A program made the translations under genes and the position numbers. The notes beneath the pieces were generated by a model, which was given only the letters and a program-made list of their open reading frames with translations, was not told the DNA's origin and did no database searches. This document shows positions 16,667-25,313 of a DNA stretch of 64,000 bases, one piece after another (position 1 is the first letter of the stretch; the number at the start of each line of letters is the position of its first letter). The DNA is taken from assembly GCF_014648655.1 (NCBI RefSeq), contig NZ_BMRN01000006.1, forward strand, positions 2,922-66,921, in the 5' to 3' direction. Source of the DNA: Streptomyces atratus. GTDB taxonomy: Bacteria > Actinomycetota > Actinomycetes > Streptomycetales > Streptomycetaceae.

Positions 16667-16960
16667 ATGATCCGCCATCTGGTCCTGTTCAAGCTGAACG
16701 ACGGCGTCGAGCGGGACGACCCGCGGGTCGTCGCCGGCGCGAAGGCCTTCCAGGAGCTGGCGGGACAGGTCCCCGAGCTGGAGTTCTGGGAGTGCGCCTG
16801 GAACATCACCGACCGGCCGATCGCGTACGACTTCGCCATCAACTCCGCGGTCGCCGACGAGGACGCCCTGAAGCGTTACATCGAGCACCCCGCCCATCAG
16901 GCCGCCGCCGGGCAGTGGCGCGCGTTCGCCACCTGGGTGATCGCCGACTATCCGTTCTGA
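16667..16960 (+). CDS. Dabb-family (stress-responsive A/B barrel) protein
   Basis: A 97-residue protein matching the Dabb fold: MIRHLVLFKLNDGV at the start, LEFWECAWNITDRPIAYDFA in the middle and LKRYIEHPAHQAA near the end. The latter carries the conserved His-Pro-x-His motif. Members form dimeric ferredoxin-like barrels; some are stress proteins, others small-molecule cyclases or chaperones. Its role next to sigF is unknown. It ends just before a strong terminator, so it is not read into sigF. Confidence 0.88.
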   Translation: MIRHLVLFKLNDGVERDDPRVVAGAKAFQELAGQVPELEFWECAWNITDRPIAYDFAINSAVADEDALKRYIEHPAHQAAAGQWRAFATWVIADYPF

Positions 16961-16995
16961 TTCGCCCGGTCCGCCTGATCCAGCCGGTCCCGCTG

Positions 16996-17022
16996 AGCCC
17001 CTCGCCACCACGGTGAGGGGCT
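16996..17022 (+). terminator. terminator after the Dabb gene
   Basis: An 11-bp stem AGCCCCTCGCC / GGTGAGGGGCT (one G-T pair) followed by TTTCTTAG. It separates the Dabb operon from the sigF promoter region. Confidence 0.88.
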
Positions 17023-17041
17023 TTTCTTAGCGTTTAAACCA

Positions 17042-17139
17042 AGTTGACCCCAACACGACGCTATACGGTGCTTGCACACAGTGGACATGTCTTGTGATGC
17101 TATGACCGCTTTTGACGGATGAGTTGACCGAAGTTGACC
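17042..17139 (+). promoter_or_regulatory. sigF upstream region with three AGTTGACC boxes
   Basis: The octamer AGTTGACC occurs at 17042-17049, 17122-17129 and 17132-17139. The last two lie exactly ten bases apart, on the same face of the helix, immediately upstream of the sigF ribosome site. The spacing suggests tandem binding of a regulator of this sporulation sigma gene; the identity of the protein is not readable. Confidence 0.5.
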
Positions 17140-17152
17140 GCAAAGGGGTGGC

Positions 17153-18031
17153 GTGACCGTGCCGGCCAGTGCAGCGCCTCAAGTGCCTCCCCAGACCGTC
17201 CAGCCCGTCGAGCCTGTCGAGACCGTCGAGACCGAGACGCCCGACAGCACGACACCGCCCGCCAGGGCCAGGGGCGCCGACACCAGGGCGCTCACCCAGG
17301 TCCTCTTCGGACAGCTCAAGAACCTTGAGCCGGGGACCCCGGAGCACGGCCGCGTACGGGCGGCGCTGATCGAGGCGAACCTCCCCCTGGTGCGGTACGC
17401 CGCGGCGCGCTTCCGGAGCCGTAACGAGCCGATGGAGGACGTCGTCCAGGTCGGCACGATCGGGCTGATCAATGCCATCGACCGGTTCGACCCCGAACGC
17501 GGTGTCCAGTTCCCGACCTTCGCGATGCCGACCGTCGTCGGCGAGATCAAGCGGTACTTCCGCGACAACGTACGGACCGTCCACGTCCCGCGCCGGCTGC
17601 ATGAGCTCTGGGTCCAGGTCACCGGCGCCACCGAGGATCTGACGACCGCTCACGGCCGCTCTCCCACAACCGCGGAGATCGCCGAGCGGCTGAGGATCTC
17701 CGAGGACGAGGTGCTGGCCTGCATCGAGGCCGGCCGTTCCTACCACGCGACCTCGCTGGAAGCCGCGCAGGAGGGCGACGGGCTGCCCGGCCTGCTGGAC
17801 CGGCTCGGCTACGAGGACCCCGCCCTCGCCGGGGTCGAGCACCGCGACCTGGTCCGGCATCTGCTCGTACAGCTGCCCGAGCGCGAGCAGCGCATCCTGC
17901 TGCTGCGCTACTACAGCAATCTGACGCAGTCGCAGATCAGCGCCGAACTGGGTGTGTCCCAGATGCATGTGTCAAGGCTGCTGGCCCGTAGTTTCGCCCG
18001 ACTTCGATCCGCAAACAGGATCGAGGCGTAA
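17153..18031 (+). CDS. sigF: sporulation sigma factor SigF (sigma-B family)
   Basis: A 292-residue sigma factor. Regions 2.1-2.4 include [40 protein letters not shown] and [20 protein letters not shown]. Region 3 follows, and region 4 has the helix-turn-helix [20 protein letters not shown]. It directs RNA polymerase in late spore maturation in S. coelicolor (established for the orthologue). The N-terminal 50 residues are Pro/Val/Glu-rich and variable. The GTG at 17153 follows AAGGGG; the GTG at 17159 is equally possible and would begin with the residues I recall for S. coelicolor SigF. The second sigma gene follows 235 bases later in the same direction. Confidence 0.93.
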   Translation: MTVPASAAPQVPPQTVQPVEPVETVETETPDSTTPPARARGADTRALTQVLFGQLKNLEPGTPEHGRVRAALIEANLPLVRYAAARFRSRNEPMEDVVQVGTIGLINAIDRFDPERGVQFPTFAMPTVVGEIKRYFRDNVRTVHVPRRLHELWVQVTGATEDLTTAHGRSPTTAEIAERLRISEDEVLACIEAGRSYHATSLEAAQEGDGLPGLLDRLGYEDPALAGVEHRDLVRHLLVQLPEREQRILLLRYYSNLTQSQISAELGVSQMHVSRLLARSFARLRSANRIEA

Positions 18032-18266
18032 CCGGAACGGGTAGAGCGCTCGAAGTCCGGTTCGGGCGGCCGAAATGCCGCACACCCCCCGTTAACTGCG
18101 CAGATGCCACAAAGACTTGTCGACATGTCACTACAGCGTGTTGCCGACATGTGACATTCTGCGGGAACCGCGTTTGCCGTGGCCCCGCCGCCGGTATTCA
18201 GGTGGAGGCTGCGTTCCTCCGATGGTCGCGGCTCAACGCGACCGTCCGCGACCTCAAGGGGGTGGC

Positions 18267-19133
18267 ATGTCCGCAGAACAGGGCAGCTCGAAGGTGCTCA
18301 CGCTCACGAAGAGCGCACCCGCACCCGTTGTGCTCACCAGCTCGTCGGAAGCCATCGACACCCGCACTCTGTCCCGCTCCCTGTTCCTGCGGCTCGCCGC
18401 ACTGGGGCCCGCGCCGGGCCCCGATGGAACGGACAGCCCGGAGCGTGCCTACGTACGGGACACACTCATCGAGCTCAACCTCCCGCTGGTGCGTTACGCC
18501 GCGGCGCGGTTCCGGAGCCGCAACGAGCCGATGGAGGACATCGTCCAGGTCGGCACGATCGGCCTGATCAAGGCGATCGACCGGTTCGACTGCGAACGGG
18601 GCGTGGAGTTCCCGACGTTCGCGATGCCGACCGTCGTCGGGGAGATCAAGCGCTTCTTCCGCGACACCTCGTGGTCGGTGCGCGTCCCGCGCCGCCTCCA
18701 GGAGCTGCGGCTCGCGCTGACCAAGACCAGCGACGAGCTCGCCCAGAAGCTCGACCGCTCGCCGACCGTGCCCGAGCTGGCCAAGGCGCTCGGCGTCTCC
18801 GAGGAGGACGTGGTCGACGGGCTGGCCGTCGGCAACGCGTACACCGCCTCCTCGCTGGACTCGCCCTCGCCCGAGGACGACGGCGGCGAGGGCTCCCTCG
18901 CGGACCGGCTCGGATACGAGGACTCGGCACTGGAGGGCGTCGAGTACCGCGAATCGCTCAAGCCGCTGCTGGCCAAACTCCCGCCGCGCGAACGCCAGAT
19001 CATCATGCTGCGGTTCTTCGCCAACATGACGCAGTCCCAGATCGGCGAGGAGGTCGGCATCTCGCAGATGCACGTCTCACGCCTGCTGACCCGTACGCTC
19101 GCCCAGCTCAGGGAAGGGCTCATCGCAGACTGA
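18267..19133 (+). CDS. sigN: sigma-B-family sigma factor SigN
   Basis: A 288-residue sigma factor of the same family, colinear with SigF over regions 2-4. Examples are [39 protein letters not shown] and [20 protein letters not shown]. The N-terminus (SAEQGSSKVLTLTKSAPAPV) differs, and the linker near residues 190-205 is Ser/Glu/Asp-rich. The position directly after sigF matches sigN of S. coelicolor, reported to act in aerial hyphae development. The ATG at 18267 has AAGGGGGTGG upstream. The tandem pair looks like an old duplication. SigF-type factors are usually held by RsbW-like anti-sigma proteins, and two such genes lie later in this window. Confidence 0.9.
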   Translation: MSAEQGSSKVLTLTKSAPAPVVLTSSSEAIDTRTLSRSLFLRLAALGPAPGPDGTDSPERAYVRDTLIELNLPLVRYAAARFRSRNEPMEDIVQVGTIGLIKAIDRFDCERGVEFPTFAMPTVVGEIKRFFRDTSWSVRVPRRLQELRLALTKTSDELAQKLDRSPTVPELAKALGVSEEDVVDGLAVGNAYTASSLDSPSPEDDGGEGSLADRLGYEDSALEGVEYRESLKPLLAKLPPRERQIIMLRFFANMTQSQIGEEVGISQMHVSRLLTRTLAQLREGLIAD

Positions 19134-19200
19134 CCGCCGTGGACCGCCACACCGTGGCACGAGGGTTCCGATTTGACGGGCCGTCAGCCACACTGGCGCG

Positions 19201-19998
19201 ATGCAACGTCAGATACGCGACTCGACCGGCCGCCGGGGCACCGTGATCGCCGCCTCGGTGGCCGTGCTGTGTCTGGGCGGAGCGCTGGCCGCCTGCGGCG
19301 GCGGGACGGCGGACGACGGCTACGTGGCGGTCGGCGCGGCAGGCGCGGGCCCCGAGAGAGCGCCGTCGGGAGCGGTGGCGCCGTCGGGGAAGGTGACGCT
19401 GGTGCCGCTGGACAGGGGTGGCAAGGGCGGCGGGAGTGCCGGAGACCGGGCCGGCGGCAGCGGGCCTTCGCCGGCCGCCTCCGCCGCGGGCGACGGCTCC
19501 GGGGGTACGAGCACTGCCAGTGGCGCGGCCGGCCGACCGCGCGGCACAACCGGCCCCGGCACAGTCGGCGCGGGCAACGGCACCGGCAGTGCGGGCGGCG
19601 GTACGGACGGTACGACCGGCCCCGGTGGCCCCAAAGGCGGCTCCACGGGCCCCGCAACCCCCTCGGCTCCCGGCTCCACCGCGCCCGCGAGGCCTGCCGT
19701 GCTGGTGGTGGGTGCCCCCGAGCGGGCGGCAGCGGACGAGCGCTGGTGCGAGAAGGTGACTGTGGAGTTCCGCAACACCGGAGGATCACCGGCGCGCTCG
19801 GGGACCGTCACCTTCGCCACGCACATCATCGGCGGGCTGGGGATCGACTGGGCGACCATCGAGTCGACCGAGCCACTGCCCGCGCCGATCGACGCGGGAG
19901 CGGCGCGGACGAAGACGTACACCGTCTGCGTGGACGCCTGGCGGGTGCCCCTGGGGATGCATGTCGAGACCCGGGACGTCACCGCCGTATTGAAGTGA
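19201..19998 (+). CDS. putative lipoprotein with Gly-rich linker
   Basis: A 265-residue exported protein. The signal peptide ends with lipobox LAAC, with Cys32 as the lipidated residue. A long low-complexity Gly/Ser/Thr/Pro linker spans about residues 40-160. A compact C-terminal domain follows (WCEKVTVEFRNTGGSPARSG, TFATHIIGGLGIDWATIEST) that looks like an Ig-like beta sandwich with two Cys. The function is unknown; it is probably a surface-anchored binding protein. It starts 67 bases after sigN, so cotranscription is possible. Confidence 0.82.
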   Translation: MQRQIRDSTGRRGTVIAASVAVLCLGGALAACGGGTADDGYVAVGAAGAGPERAPSGAVAPSGKVTLVPLDRGGKGGGSAGDRAGGSGPSPAASAAGDGSGGTSTASGAAGRPRGTTGPGTVGAGNGTGSAGGGTDGTTGPGGPKGGSTGPATPSAPGSTAPARPAVLVVGAPERAAADERWCEKVTVEFRNTGGSPARSGTVTFATHIIGGLGIDWATIESTEPLPAPIDAGAARTKTYTVCVDAWRVPLGMHVETRDVTAVLK

Positions 19999-20037
19999 CG
20001 GGTGGAGGCAGGAGGTACGGAAGAACCGGTGCGCCGG

Positions 20038-20256
20038 TCAGCCGAGCGCGAGCCAGGCGACCGCCGCGAGGACGACGATCACCGCGACGACGATGACGAT
20101 CACCCCGGTCTTCGACCCGGACGAGGCAGCCGGCTGCTGCCGGCGCTGCGGCTCGCCCTCGTCGACGAAGGCGCGGAACATCTGGGTGCTGCCCGCGGGG
20201 TCGTAATTGCCCTCGGGGCCCTGGGGGTTGCCATTTACCGGCGGCTGATTACGCAT
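20038..20256 (-). CDS. small tail-anchored membrane protein (72 residues)
   Basis: A 72-residue protein with a polar N-terminus (RNQPPVNGNPQGPEGNYDPA), Arg/Gln-rich middle and a C-terminal transmembrane helix (TGVIVIVVAVIVVLAAVAWL). It has no signal peptide, so it is probably tail-anchored with a cytoplasmic head. The ATG at 20256 was preferred to an upstream start 40 codons earlier that lacks conserved character. It is convergent with the lipoprotein gene. Function is unknown. Confidence 0.7.
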   Translation of the reverse strand: MRNQPPVNGNPQGPEGNYDPAGSTQMFRAFVDEGEPQRRQQPAASSGSKTGVIVIVVAVIVVLAAVAWLALG

Positions 20257-20751
20257 GGATACGTTCCCACTCGATCGGGTGAAGTGCTCATCGGATACTG
20301 CGATATGAAGCCTGTGGAACTGTAGCGTCGTCACGTGCGAGACGGTCCTGCGGCCAACGCTCGACCCCTCCCGCACCAGGGGCTCCGCCCGCCACGGACT
20401 GGCATCACGCGCGTGACGCGTGCCGCTACCGGGGTGCGAAAGCGGAGAACCAGGTCGCCCAAGACCGTTCGGGAGGGCCCGTCAGACGCACAGCTCCTCG
20501 CGTCGGGCGCCAAGGAACGGTTGTGTGCCATGGGTCAGGACCCTAGCGGTCCGGCGACACCCCATGCCCCTGCGGGGTGTCAGCCGGGCCCCGACTGACA
20601 CTCGGGGGCTACTGCCGTTTCGGAGCCGCCGTCCACGCCTCCGGTGTGGCACGAGACACACCCGTCACGGCCCACGCCCCACACGCTGGGGCTTTGACCC
20701 GAGCCCTACGCAGCCTTTTGCTTTCCTTTACTTCTGCAAGCTCCATTTCGT
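20257..20751. other. gene-free stretch, about 500 bases
   Basis: This lies between the small membrane gene (minus) and the MarR promoter. A hairpin GACACCCC / GGGGTGTC (20556-20563 with 20574-20581) is visible, and the 3' part becomes AT-richer toward the MarR promoter. Small frames here lack ribosome sites and family character. I see no RNA gene that I can name. Confidence 0.45.
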
Positions 20752-20794
20752 TTGCCTGCAGCAACCAACAGCTTCTATGGTTGCCCTAAGCAAC
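20752..20794 (+). promoter_or_regulatory. promoter and MarR-type operator ahead of the MarR-MFS genes
   Basis: A candidate promoter is TTGCCT (20752-20757), 18 bases, then TATGGT (20776-20781). Overlapping the -10 is a perfect palindrome GTTGC-N5-GCAAC (20780-20794). A further half-site GCAACC lies at 20761, in inverted relation to GGTTGC at 20779-20784. TTGC/GCAA palindromes over the -10 are typical of MarR autoregulation, so the adjacent regulator probably represses itself and the exporter. Confidence 0.6.
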
Positions 20795-20810
20795 AAGATG
20801 AACCGGTGAG

Positions 20811-21344
20811 ATGTCTGGAGGGCCCGTGGCCGTACGAAGTCAGTACGAAGAACTGGCCCGGCAGCTCAGCGCCATCGGGGCCGTCAAGCGGGGTCTCGCC
20901 CGCATGCTGCCCCCCGAATGCCCTGGCGGCTCGGCGGCCGTACTGGCACTTCTCCGTGAACACGGCGAAATGCGGATCAGCAGACTGGCCGAGCTGATGG
21001 CCGTCGACATGTCGGTGACCAGCCGTCATGTCGCCCATGTGGCAGAGCGCGGCTGGATCGAACGCTCCTCGGACCCGGCGGACAAGCGGTCCCGCATCCT
21101 GCGGCTGACCCCCGCCGGACACGACGTGCTCAGCGATCTGAACCGCCGGACCACCGAAATGTTCATCCACAACCTCTCGGACTGGTCCGACGACGACGTC
21201 GGACAGCTCAACACGCTGTTGGCCAGGCTGCGCGACAGTTTTGCCTGTCGCGGCCCCGGCGGGTGCCTCCCCGGAAAGCACACCAGCGACTGCTCCCGGC
21301 ATGCCGACAGCGACAACGACTCGCACACCCGTACACCTGTGTAA
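20811..21344 (+). CDS. MarR-family transcriptional regulator
   Basis: A 177-residue regulator with a winged helix-turn-helix: ISRLAELMAVDMSVTSRHVA followed by the wing RGWIERSSDPADKRSRILRL, the signature of MarR proteins. The C-terminal 30 residues are Cys/His/Asp-rich (FACRGPGGCLPG, CSRHADSDNDSH) and could bind metal or sense oxidation; four Cys are present in the protein after residue 140. The ATG at 20811 is used; GTG 20826 sits after GGAGGG but only three bases away. It lies 23 bases before the MFS gene and almost certainly controls it. Confidence 0.88.
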   Translation: MSGGPVAVRSQYEELARQLSAIGAVKRGLARMLPPECPGGSAAVLALLREHGEMRISRLAELMAVDMSVTSRHVAHVAERGWIERSSDPADKRSRILRLTPAGHDVLSDLNRRTTEMFIHNLSDWSDDDVGQLNTLLARLRDSFACRGPGGCLPGKHTSDCSRHADSDNDSHTRTPV

Positions 21345-21367
21345 CAGAAGCAAAGACAAGGAACTCA

Positions 21368-23863
21368 ATGGCTACGACCACACCAACCGGTGTGCGGGGC
21401 GGCCACGCCAAGCACGGGGGATCATCCGATGCCTCGTCCGGCGCGCCGATGACACACCGGCAGATCATGGAAGCACTGGCCGGGCTGATGCTCGGCATGT
21501 TTGTCGCGATCCTGTCGTCGACGGTCGTCTCCAACGCCCTTCCGGAGATCATCTCCGACCTCGGAGGCGGCCAGAGCGCCTACACCTGGGTCGTCACGGC
21601 CTCGCTGCTGGCGATGACCGCCACCACCCCTCTGTGGGGCAAGCTCTCCGACCTGTTCAGCAAGAAGCTGCTGGTTCAGATAGCCCTCGTCATCTACGTC
21701 GCGGGCTCGGTCGTCGCCGGTATGTCGACCAGCAGCGGCATGCTGATCGCCTGCCGTGTCGTCCAGGGCATCGGCGTCGGCGGACTCTCCGCCCTCGCGC
21801 AGATCGTGATGGCGGCGATGATCGCCCCGCGCGAGCGCGGTCGCTACAGCGGCTACCTCGGCGCGGTCTTCGCCGTCGCCACCGTCGGTGGTCCGCTGCT
21901 CGGCGGTGTCATCACCGACACCAGCTGGATGGGCTGGCGCTGGTGCTTCTACGTCGGTGTGCCGTTCGCCATCGTCGCGCTGGTCGTGCTGCAGAAGACC
22001 CTGAAGCTCCCGGTCGTGAAGCGTGAGGTCAAGGTCGACTGGTGGGGTGCGCTCTTCATCAGCGCCGCCGTGTCGCTGCTGCTCGTCTGGGTGACCTTCG
22101 CGGGTGACAAGTACGACTGGCTGTCGTGGCAGACCGGCGTGATGCTCGCGGGTTCCCTGATCCTCACCCTGCTCTTCGTCTTCATCGAGTCGCGGGCCAG
22201 CGAGCCCATCATCCCGCTGCGCCTCTTCCGCAACCGCACCATCACGCTGACCTCGCTGGCTTCGCTGTTCGTCGGTATCGCGATGTTCGCGGGCACCGTC
22301 TTCTTCAGCCAGTACTTCCAGCTGGCGCGCGGCAAGTCGCCGACGATGTCCGGTGTCATGACGATCCCGATGATCGCGGGTCTGTTCGTCTCCTCGACGG
22401 TCTCCGGCCAGATCATCACCAGGACCGGCCGCTGGAAGGCCTGGCTGGTCAGCGGTGGCTTCCTGGTCACCGCCGGGCTCGGGCTGCTGGGCACCATCCG
22501 GTACGACACGGAGTACTGGCACATCGCGGTCTTCATGGCCGTCATGGGTCTCGGCATCGGCATGATGATGCAGAACCTGGTGCTCGCCGCGCAGAACCAG
22601 GTCGCTCCGGCCGACCTCGGCTCGGCCAGCTCCGTCGTCACCTTCTTCCGTTCCCTCGGTGGTGCGATCGGCGTCTCGGCGCTGGGCGCCGTCATGGCGA
22701 ACCGCGTCACCCACTACGTCAAGGACGGCCTCGCGGAGCTCGGCCCCAAGGGCGCGGCCATGGGCCACGGCGGCACCGGAGGCGGGGGCATCCCCGACCT
22801 GGACAAGCTGCCCGCACCGTTCCGTACGGTCGTGGAGAGCGCCTACGGGCACGGTGTCGGCGATGTCTTCCTGTACGCCGCCCCGGCCGCGCTGATCGCC
22901 TTCCTGATCACGATCTTCATCAAGGAGGTCGCTCTGAAGTCGAACGCCGCGAGCGACGCCCCGGCCACGGCCGAGGTCCCCGTCGCGGAGACGGTCGAGG
23001 TTCCGGCCACCGCTGCCGCACCGGTCTCCCGGGCAACGGCCCAGGCCGCCCCGGTCTCCTCGGTCGACACCCTGGAAGCCCCGGTCGCCACCCTGCAGGG
23101 CACGTCCGTGCACGGCGTGGTGCGGGGCGCCGAGGGCGCACCCGTCGCACGGGCCGCCGTCACGCTGATCTCGCTGGCCGGCCGGCAGCTGGGGCGCTCC
23201 GTCTCCCAGGCCGACGGCAGCTACGGTCTGGACGCGCCGGGCTCCGGCAGCTACGTTCTGATCGCGTCCGCCGACGGCTTCCAGCCGCAGGCGTCCACCG
23301 TGGTCGTCGGTGACGAGCCGCTCCCGTACGACATCCTGCTGTCCGGTACGAGCGGCCTGGCCGGGATCGTGCGCACCGCCGAGACCGCTTTGGCGGTCGA
23401 GGGCGCCATGGTCATCGTGACCGATGTGCGCGGCGATGTGCTGGCCACCGGCAAGTCCGGTGAGACGGGCGAGTTCACCTTCGGTGAGCTGGTCCCCGGT
23501 TCGGTGACCGTCGCGGTGAACGCCGCAGGGTTCCGTCCGCTGGCGCTGCCGGTGGAGATCGGTGGCCAGGGCGTCACCCGGATCGAGGCCGCACTGCAGT
23601 CCGGTGCGCTGGTGCAGGGCGTCGTGCGGGCCGGTTCCGGCCGGCGGCCGCTGCCGGACGCCCGGGTCACGCTGGTCGACGCGGCGGGCAATGTGGTCGC
23701 CACCTCGACGACCGGGGACGACGGGGCGTACGCCTTCGCCGACCTGGACGCGGGCGAGTACTCGGTCATCGCGACCGGCTACCCGCCGGTGGCCGGCGCG
23801 CTGACCGTGGCCGGTCGCGGGGTCGACGGCCACGACATCGAGCTCGCCCACCCCGGCGAGTAA
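21368..23863 (+). CDS. DHA2-type MFS exporter fused to three carboxypeptidase-regulatory-like domains
   Basis: An 831-residue protein. Residues about 25-545 are a 14-helix drug:H+ antiporter, with motif A-like GKLSDLFSKK and motif C-like GAVFAVATVGGPLLGG. After the last helix (ALIAFLITIFIKEVAL) come an Ala/Val/Pro linker and three beta-sandwich repeats beginning near residues 579 (SVHGVVRGAEGAPVARAAV), 663 (GLAGIVRTAETALAVEGAMV) and 747 (LVQGVVRAGSGRRPLPDARV). These match the CarboxypepD_reg/Cna-B-like fold. Normal DHA2 exporters end near residue 530, so the 250-residue tail is an unusual fusion. The ATG at 21368 has AAGGAA upstream. A strong terminator follows. Confidence 0.88.
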   Translation: MATTTPTGVRGGHAKHGGSSDASSGAPMTHRQIMEALAGLMLGMFVAILSSTVVSNALPEIISDLGGGQSAYTWVVTASLLAMTATTPLWGKLSDLFSKKLLVQIALVIYVAGSVVAGMSTSSGMLIACRVVQGIGVGGLSALAQIVMAAMIAPRERGRYSGYLGAVFAVATVGGPLLGGVITDTSWMGWRWCFYVGVPFAIVALVVLQKTLKLPVVKREVKVDWWGALFISAAVSLLLVWVTFAGDKYDWLSWQTGVMLAGSLILTLLFVFIESRASEPIIPLRLFRNRTITLTSLASLFVGIAMFAGTVFFSQYFQLARGKSPTMSGVMTIPMIAGLFVSSTVSGQIITRTGRWKAWLVSGGFLVTAGLGLLGTIRYDTEYWHIAVFMAVMGLGIGMMMQNLVLAAQNQVAPADLGSASSVVTFFRSLGGAIGVSALGAVMANRVTHYVKDGLAELGPKGAAMGHGGTGGGGIPDLDKLPAPFRTVVESAYGHGVGDVFLYAAPAALIAFLITIFIKEVALKSNAASDAPATAEVPVAETVEVPATAAAPVSRATAQAAPVSSVDTLEAPVATLQGTSVHGVVRGAEGAPVARAAVTLISLAGRQLGRSVSQADGSYGLDAPGSGSYVLIASADGFQPQASTVVVGDEPLPYDILLSGTSGLAGIVRTAETALAVEGAMVIVTDVRGDVLATGKSGETGEFTFGELVPGSVTVAVNAAGFRPLALPVEIGGQGVTRIEAALQSGALVQGVVRAGSGRRPLPDARVTLVDAAGNVVATSTTGDDGAYAFADLDAGEYSVIATGYPPVAGALTVAGRGVDGHDIELAHPGE

Positions 23864-23923
23864 CCACAGACCCCTGGCGGGTCGGCGTTTCGAGCGGAGA
23901 CGCTGTACCGGCCGGTGGAAATG

Positions 23924-23980
23924 GGCCCCGGTGGCGGGGACGGCAGGCAGGGGACGGCCTGCCGTCCCCGCCCCGGGGCC
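23924..23980 (+). terminator. very long hairpin after the MFS fusion gene
   Basis: A perfect 16-bp stem (23933-23948 with 23957-23972) is extended outward by eight more pairs (23924-23931 with 23973-23980) with a single T bulge. It should end most transcription from the MarR-MFS unit before the YceI gene. Confidence 0.85.
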
Positions 23981-24017
23981 CGACTCATTGAGTCATTGAG
24001 CAAGGAGAGAAAACGGG

Positions 24018-24833
24018 ATGGGACTTCGCGCACAGGTACGGACGCGGGACGGCTGGGCGGTCCAGCACGCCGTCGTGACGGTCACCGACATGACCGGCGC
24101 GCAGGTGCTGCGGGCCACTGCCGACGAGGACGGGGCGGTGCGGACCGACACTCCCCTGCAGGCCGGCGCGTACACAGTGATCGTCACGGCGGTCGGGTAC
24201 GCCCCCGCCGCCTCCACCGCCCTCGTCACCGCGAGCGGACGGGTCGAGGCCGGCACGGTGGTGCTGGCCCGCCAGGGCGGTGTGGAGCTGCCGCCGCCGG
24301 GCGCCTGGTCACTGGACCCGGCGCACTCCTCGGTGGGCGCGGTCGCGCAGCACCTGGGGATCTCCAGCGTGCACGGCCGGTTCACCGAGTTCAGCGGCCG
24401 GATCGAGATCGCCGAGGAGGTCCACCGCTCCCGCGTCGACGCCGTGATCAGCGCGGCCAGCATCGACACGGGCAACGGCATGCGGGACAAGCACCTGCGC
24501 TCGCCGGACTTCCTCGACGCGGACCGGTTCCTGGAGATCACGTACCGCTCGAACGGGCTCACCCCGGCCGGCCCCGACCGCTGGACCGTGCACGGCCTGC
24601 TGACGATGCGCGGCGTCGAGCGCCCGGTCGACCTGGACCTGAGCTACCTCGGCACCGGCCCCGACCCGTGGGGCGGGGTGCGTGCGGCGTTCAGCGCAGC
24701 GGCAGAGCTGCGCCGCGACGATTTCGCCATGAACTACAACCAGGTGGTGCAGGCCGGCATCTCGGCGATCGGTACGACGCTGCGGGTGGAGCTCGACATC
24801 CAGGCCGTGCAGGGTGAGTCCCTGCCGTCGTAG
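24018..24833 (+). CDS. YceI-family protein with N-terminal regulatory-like beta domain
   Basis: A 271-residue protein. Residues 1-88 form a carboxypeptidase-regulatory-like domain (VQHAVVTVTDMTGAQVLRAT, YTVIVTAVGYAPAASTALV) like those fused to the neighbouring exporter. Residues 93-265 are a YceI lipocalin-like barrel (WSLDPAHSSVGAVAQHLGIS, VHGRFTEFSGRIEIAEE, DKHLRSPDFLDADRFLEITY, LLTMRGVERPVDLDL). YceI proteins bind polyisoprenoids or similar lipids. No signal peptide is visible although many family members are periplasmic. The start follows AAGGAGAG. The shared domain with the exporter suggests a joint role. Confidence 0.9.
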   Translation: MGLRAQVRTRDGWAVQHAVVTVTDMTGAQVLRATADEDGAVRTDTPLQAGAYTVIVTAVGYAPAASTALVTASGRVEAGTVVLARQGGVELPPPGAWSLDPAHSSVGAVAQHLGISSVHGRFTEFSGRIEIAEEVHRSRVDAVISAASIDTGNGMRDKHLRSPDFLDADRFLEITYRSNGLTPAGPDRWTVHGLLTMRGVERPVDLDLSYLGTGPDPWGGVRAAFSAAAELRRDDFAMNYNQVVQAGISAIGTTLRVELDIQAVQGESLPS

Positions 24834-24842
24834 TCTGCGGAC

Positions 24843-25313
24843 ATGGCACCCGACATCGCGACGAACACCGCCGTGGAACTCGACGAGTTGCTGGCTTTCG
24901 CACGGCCCAGGCACCGGGCGATCCTGCTGACCACCCGGTCCGACGGCCGCCCCCAGGGCTCCCCGCTGACCTGCGGCGTCGACGACGCAGGACGGATCGT
25001 CGTCTCGACCTACCCCGAACGGGCCAAGACCCGCAACGCGAAACGGGACGAGCGGGTCAGCGTGATCGTCCTGTCCGACGACTGGAACGGGCCGTGGGTG
25101 CAGATCGACGGCTCGGCCGAGGTGATCGACTCACCGGATTCGGTCGAGCCGCTCGTCGAGTACTTCCGGAACATCTCGGGTGAGCACCCGGACTGGGACG
25201 AGTACCGGGCGGCGATGGTGAAGCAGGGGAAGTCGATCATCCGGATCACTCCGGAGCGCTGGGGCCCGGTCGCAACCGGCGGCTTCCCCGCCCACCTGGC
25301 ACCCGGCAGCTGA
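24843..25313 (+). CDS. PPOX-class F420-dependent oxidoreductase
   Basis: A 156-residue flavin/F420 split-barrel protein: ARPRHRAILLTTRSDGRPQG, IVVSTYPERAKTRNAKRDER and WVQIDGSAEVIDSPDSVEPL are typical of PPOX-class enzymes in actinobacteria. They reduce small substrates using F420H2; the substrate is not readable. It starts nine bases after the YceI stop, so the two are cotranscribed. Its TGA stop is the first codon of a 7-bp tandem repeat. Confidence 0.9.
   Translation: MAPDIATNTAVELDELLAFARPRHRAILLTTRSDGRPQGSPLTCGVDDAGRIVVSTYPERAKTRNAKRDERVSVIVLSDDWNGPWVQIDGSAEVIDSPDSVEPLVEYFRNISGEHPDWDEYRAAMVKQGKSIIRITPERWGPVATGGFPAHLAPGS

Noticed and set aside
21422..23851. 809-codon minus-strand frame opposite the exporter
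   Set aside because: Asp/Arg/Gly-rich antisense translation typical of high-GC shadows; the plus-strand exporter is unmistakable.
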